64,000 nt of DNA from Bittarella massiliensis (ex Durand et al. 2017) (GTDB lineage Bacteria > Bacillota > Clostridia > Oscillospirales > Ruminococcaceae). The position numbers were made by a program, and so were the translations under genes. Every line of letters begins with the position of its first letter. The first letter of the stretch is position 1. Where the stretch lies: the NCBI RefSeq assembly GCF_001486165.1, contig NZ_LN908977.1, positions 379,420 to 443,419 of the forward strand, given 5' to 3'. Shown here in pieces: positions 18,185-27,637 of the stretch. Under the pieces are notes generated by a model. That model was given only the letters and a program-made list of their open reading frames with translations. It searched no databases and had not been told where the DNA came from.

Positions 18185-19096
18185 ATGGGGCTGTTTGACA
18201 AATTTAAAAAGGGGCTGCAAAAGACCCGGGATTCCTTTGCCGGGGCCCTGGGCGGCATTGCCGCCAGCTTTACCAAAATCGACGAGGACCTCTTCGAGGA
18301 AATTGAAGAGACCCTCATCATGGCCGACGTGGGGGTGGACACCTCCCTCAAGATCGTGGAGAAGCTGCGGGAGGCCGTCAAGCGCGACCGGGTCACCGAC
18401 CCCAAGGAGATCCGCCGCTACCTGAAAGGGGTCCTGTTGGACATCCTCCAGGGCGACACCGCTTTGGAGATTACCACCAAGCCCACGGTGCTGCTGGTCA
18501 TCGGGGTCAACGGGGTGGGCAAGACCACCACCATCGGCAAGTTGGCCGCCCTGCTCAAAAACCAGGGGCACACGGTGCTTTTGAGCGCGGCCGACACCTT
18601 CCGCGCCGCGGCCATCGACCAGCTGCAAGTCTGGGGGCAGCGCAGCGGCTGCGACGTCATCGCCCACCAGGAGGGGAGCGACCCCGCCGCCGTCATCTAC
18701 GACGGGGTGGCCGCCGCCAAGGCCCGGGGGGTGGACGTCCTCATCTGCGACACCGCCGGGCGGCTGCACAACAAGAAAAACCTCATGGACGAACTGGCCA
18801 AGATCAACCGGGTCATTGACCGGGAGGCCGCCGACAGCAAGAAGGAGACCTTCTTGGTGCTCGACGCCACCACCGGCCAGAACGGGGTCAACCAGGCCAA
18901 GCAGTTTATGGAGGTCACCGACCTGACCGGCATCGTCCTCACCAAGCTCGACGGCACCGCCAAGGGCGGGGTGGTGGTGGCCATCAAGGACCAGTTGGGG
19001 CTGCCGGTGCGGTACATCGGGGTGGGGGAGCAGGTCGACGACCTGCAGCCCTTTGACGCCCAGACCTTTGTGGACGCCCTCTTCTGCGAGGAGTAG
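18185..19096 (+). CDS. ftsY: Signal recognition particle receptor FtsY
   Basis: A 303-aa SRP-GTPase that docks ribosome-SRP complexes at the membrane. Four-helix N domain, then the G domain with GVNGVGKTT (about residue 111), [23 protein letters not shown] and [10 protein letters not shown]; the end matches FtsY ([17 protein letters not shown]). The acidic A domain is nearly absent, as in many Firmicutes. The start is ATG 18185 after AGGAGG; an upstream in-frame ATG at 18158 has no SD. Confidence 0.96.
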   Translation: MGLFDKFKKGLQKTRDSFAGALGGIAASFTKIDEDLFEEIEETLIMADVGVDTSLKIVEKLREAVKRDRVTDPKEIRRYLKGVLLDILQGDTALEITTKPTVLLVIGVNGVGKTTTIGKLAALLKNQGHTVLLSAADTFRAAAIDQLQVWGQRSGCDVIAHQEGSDPAAVIYDGVAAAKARGVDVLICDTAGRLHNKKNLMDELAKINRVIDREAADSKKETFLVLDATTGQNGVNQAKQFMEVTDLTGIVLTKLDGTAKGGVVVAIKDQLGLPVRYIGVGEQVDDLQPFDAQTFVDALFCEE

Positions 19097-19131
19097 CGCC
19101 CCAGACGACAACAAATAGGAGGACAGAGGCT

Positions 19132-19719
19132 GTGAAATTGCTCATCGCCACCAACAACGACAAAAAGGTGCGGGAATTCCACCGCATCCTGGAGCCCTAC
19201 GGGGTGGAGTGCGTCTCTTTAAAGGAGGCCGGCATCCGCCAGGAGATCGAGGAGACCGGCACCACCTTTGAAGAGAACTCCCGCATCAAGGCCCAGGCCA
19301 TCTGCGATCTGACCGGCCTGCCGGCGGTGGCCGACGACAGCGGCCTTTCGGTGGACTGCTTGGACGGCGCGCCGGGGGTCTACTCGGCCCGCTACGCCGG
19401 GGAGAACGCCACCGACGACGAGAATGTGGACAAACTGCTGGCGGCCCTCAAAGACGTCCCCGACGAGGGGCGCACCGCCCGCTTTGTCAGCGTCATCACC
19501 ATCGTCTTCCCCGACGGGCGCAGCTTTCACACCCGGGGCGAGTGCGTGGGGCAGATCGCCCACCAGCGCATCGGCTACAACGGCTTTGGCTACGACCCCA
19601 TCTTCCAGGTGGGGGAGGGGCGGAGCTTTGCCAGCATCCCCCCCGAGGAGAAGGACGCCATGAGCCACCGGGGCAAGGCCCTGCGGCTCTTTGTGGAAGA
19701 GCTGAAAAAGTACCTGTGA
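19132..19719 (+). CDS. rdgB: XTP/dITP diphosphatase (RdgB/HAM1)
   Basis: A 195-aa housekeeping pyrophosphatase that removes deaminated purine nucleotides. It begins LLIATNNDKKVREF and carries ADDSGLSVDCLDGAPGVYSARYAG and GFGYDPIFQ, the family landmarks. The GTG start at 19132 follows AGGAGGAC. Confidence 0.96.
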   Translation: MKLLIATNNDKKVREFHRILEPYGVECVSLKEAGIRQEIEETGTTFEENSRIKAQAICDLTGLPAVADDSGLSVDCLDGAPGVYSARYAGENATDDENVDKLLAALKDVPDEGRTARFVSVITIVFPDGRSFHTRGECVGQIAHQRIGYNGFGYDPIFQVGEGRSFASIPPEEKDAMSHRGKALRLFVEELKKYL

Positions 19720-19766
19720 GCCGTGCCGCCGGCCCGGCCCGTGAGAGATAGAGAGGAACTGCGACC

Positions 19767-20054
19767 ATGTTGACAAGCAAACAGAGAGCGTATTTGAAGG
19801 GCCGCGCCAACGGCCTGGACACCATCGTCCAAATCGGCAAGAACGGGGTCGAGCCGGCGGTCACCAAGCAGGTGGCCGACGCCCTGGCCTCCCGGGAGCT
19901 GATCAAGGGCCGGGTGCTGGAAAACAGCCCCTACACCCCCCGCGAGGCGGCGGCCGAGCTGGCCGAGTACACAAAGAGCGAGGTGGTGCAGGTCATCGGC
20001 ACCAAGTTCGTCCTCTTCAAGCAGAAGAAAAAGGACTCCGCCTACACCCTGTAA
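19767..20054 (+). CDS. yhbY: YhbY-family CRM-domain RNA-binding protein
   Basis: A 95-aa protein consisting of one CRM domain (LTSKQRAYLKGRANGLDTIVQIGKNGV, then GTKFVLFKQKKKDS). YhbY-type proteins bind pre-50S particles. It leads the conserved yhbY-nadD-yqeK cluster. Confidence 0.93.
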   Translation: MLTSKQRAYLKGRANGLDTIVQIGKNGVEPAVTKQVADALASRELIKGRVLENSPYTPREAAAELAEYTKSEVVQVIGTKFVLFKQKKKDSAYTL

Positions 20055-20076
20055 GGCGAGGGAGGACGCGAGCGAG

Positions 20077-20685
20077 ATGGATACGGCGATTTTTGGCGGC
20101 ACCTTCAACCCGCCCCACCGGGGGCACACCCTGCTGGTGGGGACCATCTGCCGGGCGCTGGGCCTTGCGCGCTGCGTTGTGGTGCCCACCTTTCAGCCCC
20201 CCCACAAGGCCCCGGCGGCGGGGGCCAGCCCCGCCCAGCGGCTGGAGATGGCCGCCCTCTGCGACTGGGGGGTCCCGGTGGAGATCAGCGACGTGGAATT
20301 GCGCCGGGGCGGGCGGAGTTACACCTTCGACACCCTGGCGGAGTTCCACCGCCGCTGGCCTGAAGACCGGCTCTTCTTCCTCATGGGCAGCGACATGCTC
20401 TTGAGTTTTCGCCAGTGGCACCGCTACCGGGAACTGCTGGGGATGGCGGCCTTCTGTGTGGCCCCGCGGCGGGAGGACGACCGCGCCGCCCTGCAGGGGG
20501 CGGCCGACTCCCTGCGGGCCGAGGGGGGGACCTTCCTGCTGGTGGACGCCCCCCCGCTGGAGGTCTCCTCCACCTGGCTGCGGGCCCGGCTTGCGGCCGG
20601 GGAGGACGTGTCGGACTATTTGGACCCGGCGGTGCTGCGCTACATCGAGGAGCGCCGCCTCTACCGAGGGGAGGATGGAAAGTGA
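20077..20685 (+). CDS. nadD: Nicotinate-nucleotide adenylyltransferase
   Basis: A 202-aa NAD-synthesis enzyme making deamido-NAD from nicotinate mononucleotide and ATP. GGTFNPPHRGH holds the nucleotidyltransferase HxGH motif (residues 7-17); FLMGSDMLLSFRQWHRY and SSTWLR are typical for NadD. It overlaps yqeK by 4 nt (GTGA). Confidence 0.96.
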   Translation: MDTAIFGGTFNPPHRGHTLLVGTICRALGLARCVVVPTFQPPHKAPAAGASPAQRLEMAALCDWGVPVEISDVELRRGGRSYTFDTLAEFHRRWPEDRLFFLMGSDMLLSFRQWHRYRELLGMAAFCVAPRREDDRAALQGAADSLRAEGGTFLLVDAPPLEVSSTWLRARLAAGEDVSDYLDPAVLRYIEERRLYRGEDGK

Positions 20686-21248
20686 ACCCCTATAAACCCT
20701 ACCGCGAGTACGTCAAGGCCCACCTCTCCGACGAGCGCTACCGCCACACCAAAAACGTGGTGGAGCAGGCCGGCGCCCTGGCGCGGCGCCACGGGGCCGA
20801 CGAGGATGTCTGTCTGCGGGCGGCCTGGCTGCACGACTGCATGAAGGAGGAAAGCCTGGACACTTTGTTGCATTGGTGCAGAGAGTTTGCTATAATAAAC
20901 AATGCCTTGGCCCGCAGCAGCCGCGCGCTGCTGCACGGGCCGGCGGCGGCAGCTTTTGCCAGGGAGCACTTCGGCATCACCGATGCCCGGGTGCTCGACG
21001 CCATCTTCTATCACACCACCGGCCGGCCCAACATGTCGGCGGAGGAGGAGATCGTCTTTCTGGCGGACATGACCGGCCCCGAGCGGACCTTCGCCGGGGT
21101 GGAGCAGCTGCGACAGCTCTGTTTTACCGATTTAAACCGCGCTATGGCCTGGGCCCTGCAGAACAATTTGATCTACCTGGCCCAGAGGGGCCGCCCCATC
21201 TTCGAGGGGTCGGTCACGGCGTATAACCACTACATCGAGGGAGAGTAA
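20682..21248 (+). CDS. yqeK: HD-domain hydrolase YqeK (Ap4A hydrolase-type)
   Basis: 188 aa. The HD-domain metal ligands are visible: H in RYRHTKNVVEQA, the HD pair in AAWLHDCMKE, and HTTG further on. YqeK proteins hydrolyse diadenosine tetraphosphate symmetrically (known for the family). The start is GTG 20682, overlapping the nadD stop; the frame upstream is open only as a shadow of nadD. It lies one base before the LCP gene. Confidence 0.92.
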   Translation: MNPYKPYREYVKAHLSDERYRHTKNVVEQAGALARRHGADEDVCLRAAWLHDCMKEESLDTLLHWCREFAIINNALARSSRALLHGPAAAAFAREHFGITDARVLDAIFYHTTGRPNMSAEEEIVFLADMTGPERTFAGVEQLRQLCFTDLNRAMAWALQNNLIYLAQRGRPIFEGSVTAYNHYIEGE

Positions 21249-21249
21249 C

Positions 21250-22383
21250 ATGGCAAAGAGGATGCGGGAGACCCCCCACAAAGGCAAGAAGACCGGCAAC
21301 AGAAAAAAGAAGATCGCGCTCATCGTCACCACGGTGGTTTTGGCCCTGGTGGTAGCGGGGGGAACGGCGGTGTACGTGCTGCTGCACTCCAACCTCTTCG
21401 GCGGCGCGGACATGTCTGAATACGGCAACTCGCAGGCGGTGCAGGAGAAGTCGGTGAACATCCTCATCGTCGGCACCGACAACGACACCTCCCGCCCCGA
21501 ATACGCCGACCACGAGCTCACCGACGTCATCATGGTGGTCAACTTCAATATGGAGGACGGGACCGCCCACATCCTGCAGATCCCGCGGGACACCTACGTG
21601 GGCGACGACATCCCCTCGGGCAAGATCAACGCCGTCTTCTCCCGCGGGGAGAACAAGGACAAGCACATCCTCAACCTGGTCAACTACATCACCACCCAGT
21701 ACCAGCTGCCCATCGACCACTACATCACCATCACCATGCAGACCTTCATCGACGCGGTGGACGCCATCGGCGGCATCGAGATGAACGTCCCCTACGATGT
21801 GACCATCGTCGACGAGGGACTTGAAATCAAAGCCGGCCAGCAGACCCTCAACGGTGAGCAGGCCCAGTGCTTTGTCCGCTCCCGCGAACTCTACGCCGAG
21901 GGCGACCTGGGCCGGGTCAAGGCCCAGCGCCTCTTCATCGCCGCGGGGATGGAGAAGATCACCAAGCTCTCCACCAACGAGATGATCAAGTTGGTGGGGC
22001 TGTGCTACGACAAGGTCGAGACCGACCTGACCGGCGCCGACATCCTGAACTACGCCCAGAAGGCATCCAAGCTGGACCTCTCGCAAGTCGAGATGTACAT
22101 GGTGCCCGGCGAGCCCGCCTACTCCAAGGCGGGGCTGTCCATCTACTCGGTGCACAAAGAGGAGCTGGCAAACCTCCTCAACGAGAAGTTTCGCCCCCAC
22201 ACCGAGGCGGTGCCGGCTGAAAAGCTGACCTGCCCCGAGGTGGCCAACTCCTCCTCCTGGTACGACAAAAACGGCAACACCATCGACGATCTGTTGGGCG
22301 GGGCCAAGCCGGGCAAAGACACCATTTCCGGCAAGGAGAGCAGCAGTTCGGCCGCCTCCTCCAGCGCCACCAGCGGCGAGTAA
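21250..22383 (+). CDS. LytR-CpsA-Psr (LCP) family cell-wall glycopolymer ligase
   Basis: A 377-aa protein with a basic cytoplasmic start, one transmembrane anchor at about residues 25-47 (IALIVTTVVLALVVAGG) and an extracellular LCP domain. VNILIVGTDND, DVIMVVNFN, LQIPRDTYV and INAVFS are the conserved core. It probably attaches secondary polymers to peptidoglycan. The C-terminal tail is Ser-rich and low-complexity. Translationally close to yqeK and rsfS. Confidence 0.93.
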   Translation: MAKRMRETPHKGKKTGNRKKKIALIVTTVVLALVVAGGTAVYVLLHSNLFGGADMSEYGNSQAVQEKSVNILIVGTDNDTSRPEYADHELTDVIMVVNFNMEDGTAHILQIPRDTYVGDDIPSGKINAVFSRGENKDKHILNLVNYITTQYQLPIDHYITITMQTFIDAVDAIGGIEMNVPYDVTIVDEGLEIKAGQQTLNGEQAQCFVRSRELYAEGDLGRVKAQRLFIAAGMEKITKLSTNEMIKLVGLCYDKVETDLTGADILNYAQKASKLDLSQVEMYMVPGEPAYSKAGLSIYSVHKEELANLLNEKFRPHTEAVPAEKLTCPEVANSSSWYDKNGNTIDDLLGGAKPGKDTISGKESSSSAASSSATSGE

Positions 22384-22411
22384 AGACCAATTGATGAAAA
22401 GGGAGCAGAGA

Positions 22412-22765
22412 ATGACTGCAAGAGAGATCGCCGCACTGGCTGTGCAGGCGCTAGAAGACAAAAAAGCCGGGGACATCAAGGTCCTCGACATCTCCAAGGT
22501 GTCCACCCTGGGGGACTACTTCGTCCTCTGCGAGGGCACCAGCACCACCCAGGTGAAGGCCTTGGCCGACCAGGTGGATTTCTTCCTGGGACAAAACGGG
22601 GTGGAGCCGGACCGGATCGAGGGCTACCAGTCCGCCGGGTGGATCGTCTTGGACTACGGCGACGTGATCGTCCACGTCTTCCACAAGGAGTCCCGCGAGT
22701 TTTACGGGCTCGAGCGGCTCTGGGCCGACGGCAAGCCGGTGGCCATTGACGAACTGAAAAAATAA
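22412..22765 (+). CDS. rsfS: Ribosome silencing factor RsfS
   Basis: A 117-aa protein that binds L14 and blocks subunit joining in starvation. [22 protein letters not shown] and [29 protein letters not shown] are diagnostic. ATG 22412 was chosen because GGGAG lies 6 nt upstream; TTG 22391 and ATG 22394 in the same frame lack an SD. Confidence 0.95.
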   Translation: MTAREIAALAVQALEDKKAGDIKVLDISKVSTLGDYFVLCEGTSTTQVKALADQVDFFLGQNGVEPDRIEGYQSAGWIVLDYGDVIVHVFHKESREFYGLERLWADGKPVAIDELKK

Positions 22766-22770
22766 GGCAG

Positions 22771-22800
22771 CCAAAAGCCGCGGGAGACCGCGGCCTTTGG
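22771..22800 (+). terminator. Hairpin between rsfS and leuS
   Basis: GCCGCGG and CCGCGGC pair around a GAGA loop, extended by CCAAA/TTTGG. Only GGCGTTTTGAG follows, so it is a weak terminator at best. It may tune read-through into leuS. No T-box is visible in the short gap. Confidence 0.45.
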
Positions 22801-22824
22801 GGCGTTTTGAGGGAGGATACAGTT

Positions 22825-25230
22825 TTGAGCTACGATTTCAAACAGATCGAAAAGAAATGGCAGGATCGGTGGGACGAGGAGAATGTCTTTGCCGCCACCA
22901 CCGACTTTTCCAAACCCAAGTTTTACCCCCTGGTGGAGTTCCCCTACCCCTCGGGGCAGGGCCTGCACGTGGGGCACCCCCGCAGCTACACCGCGCTGGA
23001 CATCGTGGCGCGCAAGCGCCGGCTGGAGGGGTACAATGTCCTCTACCCCATGGGGTGGGACGCCTTTGGCCTGCCCACCGAGAACTACGCCCTCAAAACC
23101 GGCATCCATCCCGAGATCGTCACGGCCAAAAACATCGCCCACTTCAAAGAGCAGCTCAAGTCCCTGGGCCTCTCCTTTGACTGGAACCGGGAGGTGAACA
23201 CCACCGACCCCAGCTACTACAAGTGGACCCAGTGGATCTTCCTGCAGCTGTACAAGCGGGGGCTGGCCTACAAAAAGGAGATGGCCGTCAACTTCTGCAC
23301 CTCCTGCAAGGTGGTGCTGGCCAACGAAGAGGTGGTCGGCGGCGTCTGCGAGCGCTGCGGGGGCGAGGTCATCCGCCAGGTAAAGAGCCAGTGGATGCTG
23401 AAGATCACCGAGTACGCCCAGCGGCTGATCGACGATCTGGAAGAGGTCAACTACATCGACCGGGTCAAGAGCTCCCAGATCAACTGGATCGGCCGCTCCA
23501 CCGGCGCCGAAGTGGACTTCACCACCACCGCCGGGGAGAAGCTCACCGTCTACACCACCCGCCCCGACACCCTGTTTGGGGCCACCTATATGGTCCTCTC
23601 CCCCGAGCACCCCTACATCGACCAGTGGGCCGGGCAGATCACCAACATGCCCGCGCTGCTGGAGTACCGCGAGAAGGCGGCCCGCAAGTCCGACTTTGAG
23701 CGCACCGAGATGCAAAAGGAGAAGACCGGCGTCGAGATCGAGGGGGTGCGGGCCATCAACCCGGCCAGCGGCAAGGAGATCCCCATCTTCATCTCCGACT
23801 ACGTGCTCATGAGTTACGGCACCGGCGCCATCATGGCGGTGCCCGCCCACGACACCCGCGACTACGACTTCGCCAAGGCCTTCGACCTGCCCATCGTCGA
23901 GGTGGTGGCCGGCGGCGACGTGGAGAAAGAGGCGTTCACCGACTGCGCCACCGGGGTGATGGTCAACTCCGGCTTCCTGGACGGCATGAAGGTGGAGGAG
24001 GCCAAGAAGGCCATCATCGCCTGGCTGGAAAAAGAGGGCAAGGGCCACCCCAAGGTCAACTTCAAGCTGCGCGACTGGGTCTTCAGCCGCCAGCGCTACT
24101 GGGGCGAGCCCATCCCCATGGTCTACTGCGAGAAGTGCGGCTGGGTGCCGCTGCCCGAGTCCGAACTGCCCCTGAAACTGCCCGAGGTGGCCGACTTTCA
24201 CCAGACCGAGGACGGGCAGTCCCCCCTGGCCAAGCTCGACGACTGGGTCAACACCACCTGCCCCCACTGCGGCGGGCCCGCCAAGCGGGAGACCGACACC
24301 ATGCCCCAGTGGGCGGGTTCCTCCTGGTACTTCCTGCGCTACTGCGACCCCCACAACGATCAGGAGATCGCCAGCAAGGAGGCGCTGGAGTACTGGCTGC
24401 CGGTGGACTGGTACAACGGGGGGATGGAGCACACCACCCTGCACCTGCTCTACTCTCGCTTCTGGCACAAGTTCCTCTACGACATCGGGGTGGTCCCCAC
24501 CAAAGAGCCCTATGCCAAGCGCACCAGCCACGGCATGATTCTGGGTGAGAACGGGGAGAAGATGTCCAAGTCCCGCGGCAACGTGGTCAACCCAGACGAC
24601 ATCGTCGACCAGTACGGGGCCGACACCATGCGGCTGTACGAGATGTTCATCGGCGACTTTGAGAAGGCCGCCCCCTGGAGCGCCGACTCCATCAAGGGCT
24701 GCAGCCGGTTTTTGGACCGGGTCTGGGGGCTCTCCAAGCTGCTCATCCCGGGCGAGGGCTACTCCAAAGAGCTGGAGGTCAGCTTCCACAAGACCATCAA
24801 AAAGGTGACCGAGGACATCGAAAACCTCAAGTTCAACACCGCCATCGCCGCCATGATGGCCCTCATCAACGAGATCTACGCCAAGAAGGGGATCACCAAG
24901 GACGAGCTGCACGACTTCCTGGTCATCCTCAACCCCTTTGCCCCCCACCTCACCGAGGAGATGTACGAGAAGCACGGCTTTGGCCCCATGTTGGCCAAGG
25001 AGAAGTGGCCGCTCTTCGATGAGAGCAAGTGCGTCGACGAGACGGTGGAGCTGGCGGTGCAGGTCAACGGCAAGGTGCGGGCCAAGATCGTGGTGCCGGT
25101 CAACTGCGACAAAGAGACTGCCATCCAGATCGCCAAGGACAACGCCGCCATCGCCGAGGCGCTGGTGGGGAAGATGCCCATCCGCGAGATCTACGTCCCC
25201 GGCCGGCTGGTGAACATCGTCATCAAATAG
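22825..25230 (+). CDS. leuS: Leucyl-tRNA synthetase
   Basis: An 801-aa class I synthetase. The HIGH motif appears as HVGH in [16 protein letters not shown], the KMSKS motif in [12 protein letters not shown] near residue 579, the CP1 editing domain contains [12 protein letters not shown], and paired cysteines CTSC/CERCG mark a zinc insert. The start is TTG 22825, 7 nt after GGGAGGA; TTG 22807 lies before that SD. Confidence 0.97.
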   Translation: MSYDFKQIEKKWQDRWDEENVFAATTDFSKPKFYPLVEFPYPSGQGLHVGHPRSYTALDIVARKRRLEGYNVLYPMGWDAFGLPTENYALKTGIHPEIVTAKNIAHFKEQLKSLGLSFDWNREVNTTDPSYYKWTQWIFLQLYKRGLAYKKEMAVNFCTSCKVVLANEEVVGGVCERCGGEVIRQVKSQWMLKITEYAQRLIDDLEEVNYIDRVKSSQINWIGRSTGAEVDFTTTAGEKLTVYTTRPDTLFGATYMVLSPEHPYIDQWAGQITNMPALLEYREKAARKSDFERTEMQKEKTGVEIEGVRAINPASGKEIPIFISDYVLMSYGTGAIMAVPAHDTRDYDFAKAFDLPIVEVVAGGDVEKEAFTDCATGVMVNSGFLDGMKVEEAKKAIIAWLEKEGKGHPKVNFKLRDWVFSRQRYWGEPIPMVYCEKCGWVPLPESELPLKLPEVADFHQTEDGQSPLAKLDDWVNTTCPHCGGPAKRETDTMPQWAGSSWYFLRYCDPHNDQEIASKEALEYWLPVDWYNGGMEHTTLHLLYSRFWHKFLYDIGVVPTKEPYAKRTSHGMILGENGEKMSKSRGNVVNPDDIVDQYGADTMRLYEMFIGDFEKAAPWSADSIKGCSRFLDRVWGLSKLLIPGEGYSKELEVSFHKTIKKVTEDIENLKFNTAIAAMMALINEIYAKKGITKDELHDFLVILNPFAPHLTEEMYEKHGFGPMLAKEKWPLFDESKCVDETVELAVQVNGKVRAKIVVPVNCDKETAIQIAKDNAAIAEALVGKMPIREIYVPGRLVNIVIK

Positions 25231-25291
25231 GGAGTTTTTTGCTGGAAACCGTTTGCTTTTTGAATTTTTCCAACTTGCCCCCTGCAAGCTA

Positions 25292-25321
25292 TTGACAGCC
25301 CTTGGCAGGGCATTGTATAAT
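25292..25321 (+). promoter_or_regulatory. Sigma-A promoter of rpsU
   Basis: TTGACA (25292-25297), an 18-nt spacer and a perfect TATAAT (25316-25321). The start should be near 25328, giving a leader of about 145 nt. Confidence 0.85.
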
Positions 25322-25329
25322 AGTCTCTG

Positions 25330-25471
25330 TTATACAAGTTGCGCCTGCCGGTACAACTTGTAGCGGCCAGGTCCACGGGTGAGAGCCCTGGGCGGCGGCA
25401 TCTTACGGGGCGGTCCCTGCGGGGGCGCGGCGCCGTAAACTCCTGCCGCATGGCGGAGGGAGGGGAAGTAA
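25330..25471 (+). promoter_or_regulatory. Folded 5' leader of rpsU
   Basis: The leader holds a 9-bp perfect hairpin (TACAAGTTG 25333-25341 with CAACTTGTA 25354-25362). A second long-range stem ends just before the SD: GCGGCA (25395-25400) with TGCCGC (25444-25449), and inside it TTACGG (25403-25408) with CCGTAA (25433-25438). A short CCAGG/CCTGG element lies between. No known riboswitch core was recognised. It may control S21 synthesis; this is inference. Confidence 0.55.
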
Positions 25472-25654
25472 ATGTCGGAAATTCGCGTCAAAGACAATGA
25501 GAGCTTGGACAACGCGCTGCGGCGGTTCAAACGTCAGTGCGCCAAATCGGGTGTCTTGCAGGAGGTTCGCAAACGTGAGCACTACGAGAAGCCCTCTGTA
25601 AAACGCAAAAAGAAATCCGAAGCGGCTCGCAAGCGCAAATTCAAAAAGAGATAA
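25472..25654 (+). CDS. rpsU: 30S ribosomal protein S21
   Basis: A 60-aa basic protein ([21 protein letters not shown]) with the expected lysine/arginine-rich tail. It has its own promoter, structured leader and terminator, so it is monocistronic. Confidence 0.97.
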   Translation: MSEIRVKDNESLDNALRRFKRQCAKSGVLQEVRKREHYEKPSVKRKKKSEAARKRKFKKR

Positions 25655-25690
25655 GCTTGCAGGTCTATCGGGCACGGCGAACAAAAGATA

Positions 25691-25716
25691 AAAGCGGGCT
25701 TTGCAGCCCGCTTTTT
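25691..25716 (+). terminator. rpsU terminator
   Basis: AAAGCGGGCT and AGCCCGCTTT form a 10-bp stem around TTGC, followed by TTTCATTT. Confidence 0.88.
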
Positions 25717-25807
25717 CATTTGCCGGCTTCAATTTCTTTGCAATTTTGAAACAATTTTTTGAGATACTAAGAGGGCGGCCGTAGCCGCCCAAAGGGGGAG
25801 CGAGCAG

Positions 25808-26290
25808 GTGCTGAGACCGGACTACATGCAAAAGAGCGTGCAGGGGGTGACCCTGCAATTTCTGAAGGCCGCCGGCATCGGCGGGCTGATCGTCGACATC
25901 GACAACACCCTTGCCAAACACGACGACCCCACCCCGGCGCCGGGGGCGCGCGAATGGGTCGAGGCCATGCGGGCGGGGGGGATCAAACTCTGCATCATCT
26001 CCAACAACGGGGAGGAGCGGGTGCGCCCCTTTGCCCAGCTGTTGGGCCTGCCCTATGTCCACAGCGCCAAAAAGCCCCTGCCGAAGAGCTACCGCCGGGC
26101 GGTGGCGCTGCTGGGGCTGCCCCGAGAGGCCTGCGCCATGGTGGGCGACCAGCTCTTCACCGACATGCTGGGGGGGAACATCGCCGGGGTCAAGACCATT
26201 TTGGTCAACCCCATCGACGGGCAGGAGCTGGCGCAGATCCAGTTCAAGCGCAAGCTGGAACGGCTGTTCATCAAGCGGGAGGAGGACTGA
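25808..26290 (+). CDS. yqeG: YqeG-family HAD IIIA phosphatase
   Basis: A 160-aa HAD-superfamily protein. Motif I is DIDNTLAKHD, motif II CIISNNGEERV, motif III the lysine in HSAKKPLPKSYR, and motif IV VGDQLFTDMLGGN. YqeG proteins are conserved in Firmicutes; the substrate is uncertain. The GTG start at 25808 follows GGGGGAG. An AT-rich stretch just upstream (25730-25770) may hold a promoter, but no good -35/-10 pair is visible. Confidence 0.88.
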   Translation: MLRPDYMQKSVQGVTLQFLKAAGIGGLIVDIDNTLAKHDDPTPAPGAREWVEAMRAGGIKLCIISNNGEERVRPFAQLLGLPYVHSAKKPLPKSYRRAVALLGLPREACAMVGDQLFTDMLGGNIAGVKTILVNPIDGQELAQIQFKRKLERLFIKREED

Positions 26291-26291
26291 A

Positions 26292-27149
26292 ATGGCGGCA
26301 AAATTCGGCCCGGCGGGCAATTCCCAGAGCTTTAAAGACCAGGGGTACAAGGCCACCATCCAGGCCCCCGGCTATGTGGAGAAGATGGGCCTTGACTGCT
26401 ACGAGTACCAGTGCGGCCACGGGGTGCGCATCAGCCCCGAGGCGGCGGCCGCCTTTGGCAAAAAGGCGGTGGAGCATGGCATCTCCCTCTCCCTGCACGC
26501 CCCCTATTACATCTCCCTCTCTTCGGTGGAGGAGGAGAAGCGTCAGAAGTCGGTGGAGTACATCCTCCAGAGCGTCCGCGCCGCCGCCGGCATGGGGGCC
26601 GACCGGGTGGTGGTCCACTCCGGCTCCTGCTCGAAAATCAGCAGGGAGGAGGCCCTGGCCCTGGCCGGCGACACCCTGCAGCGGGCCCTGGCGGCCATGG
26701 ATGAGGAGGGGCTGGGCCATGTCCACCTCTGCCCCGAGACCATGGGGAAGATCAACCAGTTGGGCACCCTGGACGAGGTGCTCTCCCTCTGCTGTCTCGA
26801 CGAGCGGCTGATCCCCTGTATCGACTTTGGCCACCTCAACGCCCGCACCCTGGGCGGCATCGCCCAGAAGAGCGATTACGAGGCCATCCTGCTGGCGGTG
26901 GGGGAGCGGCTGGGCGAGGGGCGGATGAAGGGATTTCACGCCCACTTCTCCAAGATCCAGTACACCGAAAAGGGGGGCGAAAAGGTCCACCTGACCTTTG
27001 CCGACACCGTCTACGGTCCCGCCTATGAGCCGCTGATGGAGCTCATCTGCCAGTACGGCTGCAGCCCCACCTTCATCTGCGAGTCCGCCGGCACCCAGGC
27101 CGAGGACGCCCGCACCATGAAAGACTACTACCGCTCCCTGCAGGGGTAA
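26292..27149 (+). CDS. Endonuclease IV-like TIM-barrel protein (AP endonuclease family 2)
   Basis: A 285-aa TIM-barrel protein of the Nfo/xylose-isomerase-like fold. Metal-ligand stretches are visible: SLHAPYYI, VVHSGSCSK, HLCPETMGK, CIDFGHLNA, GFHAHFSK and ICESAG. Nfo removes abasic sites, but the spacing of motifs is looser than in Bacillus Nfo, so a related sugar isomerase or endonuclease role is possible. ATG 26292 follows GGAGGACTGA within the end of yqeG. Confidence 0.78.
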   Translation: MAAKFGPAGNSQSFKDQGYKATIQAPGYVEKMGLDCYEYQCGHGVRISPEAAAAFGKKAVEHGISLSLHAPYYISLSSVEEEKRQKSVEYILQSVRAAAGMGADRVVVHSGSCSKISREEALALAGDTLQRALAAMDEEGLGHVHLCPETMGKINQLGTLDEVLSLCCLDERLIPCIDFGHLNARTLGGIAQKSDYEAILLAVGERLGEGRMKGFHAHFSKIQYTEKGGEKVHLTFADTVYGPAYEPLMELICQYGCSPTFICESAGTQAEDARTMKDYYRSLQG

Positions 27150-27200
27150 AGCGCTGTCCCGCCCCGCCGGGGCGGAGAAAATAAAGAGGGGTGGATCCAC

Positions 27201-27635
27201 GTGAAAAAGATCATTGCCATCATCAACGGGCCCAACATGAACCTTTTGGGGGTGCGGGAGCCGGGCCACTACGGGCTGGAAAATTTGCAGACCGTGGAGG
27301 AGTCCTGCCGCCAAAAATGCGCCGAGCTGGGGCTTTCCTGCATCTGTTTTCAGGCAAACGGCGAGGGCGAGCTCATCGACTTCATCCACCGGGGACTGAC
27401 CGACTTTCAGGGGATCGTCATCAACCCCGGCGCCTATACCCATTACAGCTACGCCATCCGCGACGCCCTGGCCGCCGTCAAGCTGCCGGCGGTGGAGGTG
27501 CACATCTCCAACGTCCACCAGCGGGAAGAGTTTCGCCACCGCTCGGTGACCGCCCCGGTCTGCGTGGGCCAAATCTGCGGCCTGGGCACCCAGGGCTATC
27601 TGCTGGCCATCGAGGCCCTGGCGGGGAGGGTGTAG
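27201..27635 (+). CDS. aroQ: 3-dehydroquinate dehydratase, type II
   Basis: A 144-aa shikimate-pathway enzyme. It contains [18 protein letters not shown] with the catalytic tyrosine, [16 protein letters not shown], and [15 protein letters not shown]. The GTG start at 27201 follows GAGGGGTGG. It heads the aroQ-pepP-efp order common in Firmicutes. Confidence 0.96.
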   Translation: MKKIIAIINGPNMNLLGVREPGHYGLENLQTVEESCRQKCAELGLSCICFQANGEGELIDFIHRGLTDFQGIVINPGAYTHYSYAIRDALAAVKLPAVEVHISNVHQREEFRHRSVTAPVCVGQICGLGTQGYLLAIEALAGRV

Positions 27636-27637
27636 CC

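Noticed and set aside
20870..20900. TATAAT-like promoter inside yqeK
   Set aside because: It lies within coding sequence without a good -35 and no gene starts behind it.
22766..22824. Leucine T-box before leuS
   Set aside because: The gap is only about 60 nt, too short for a T-box; just one simple hairpin.
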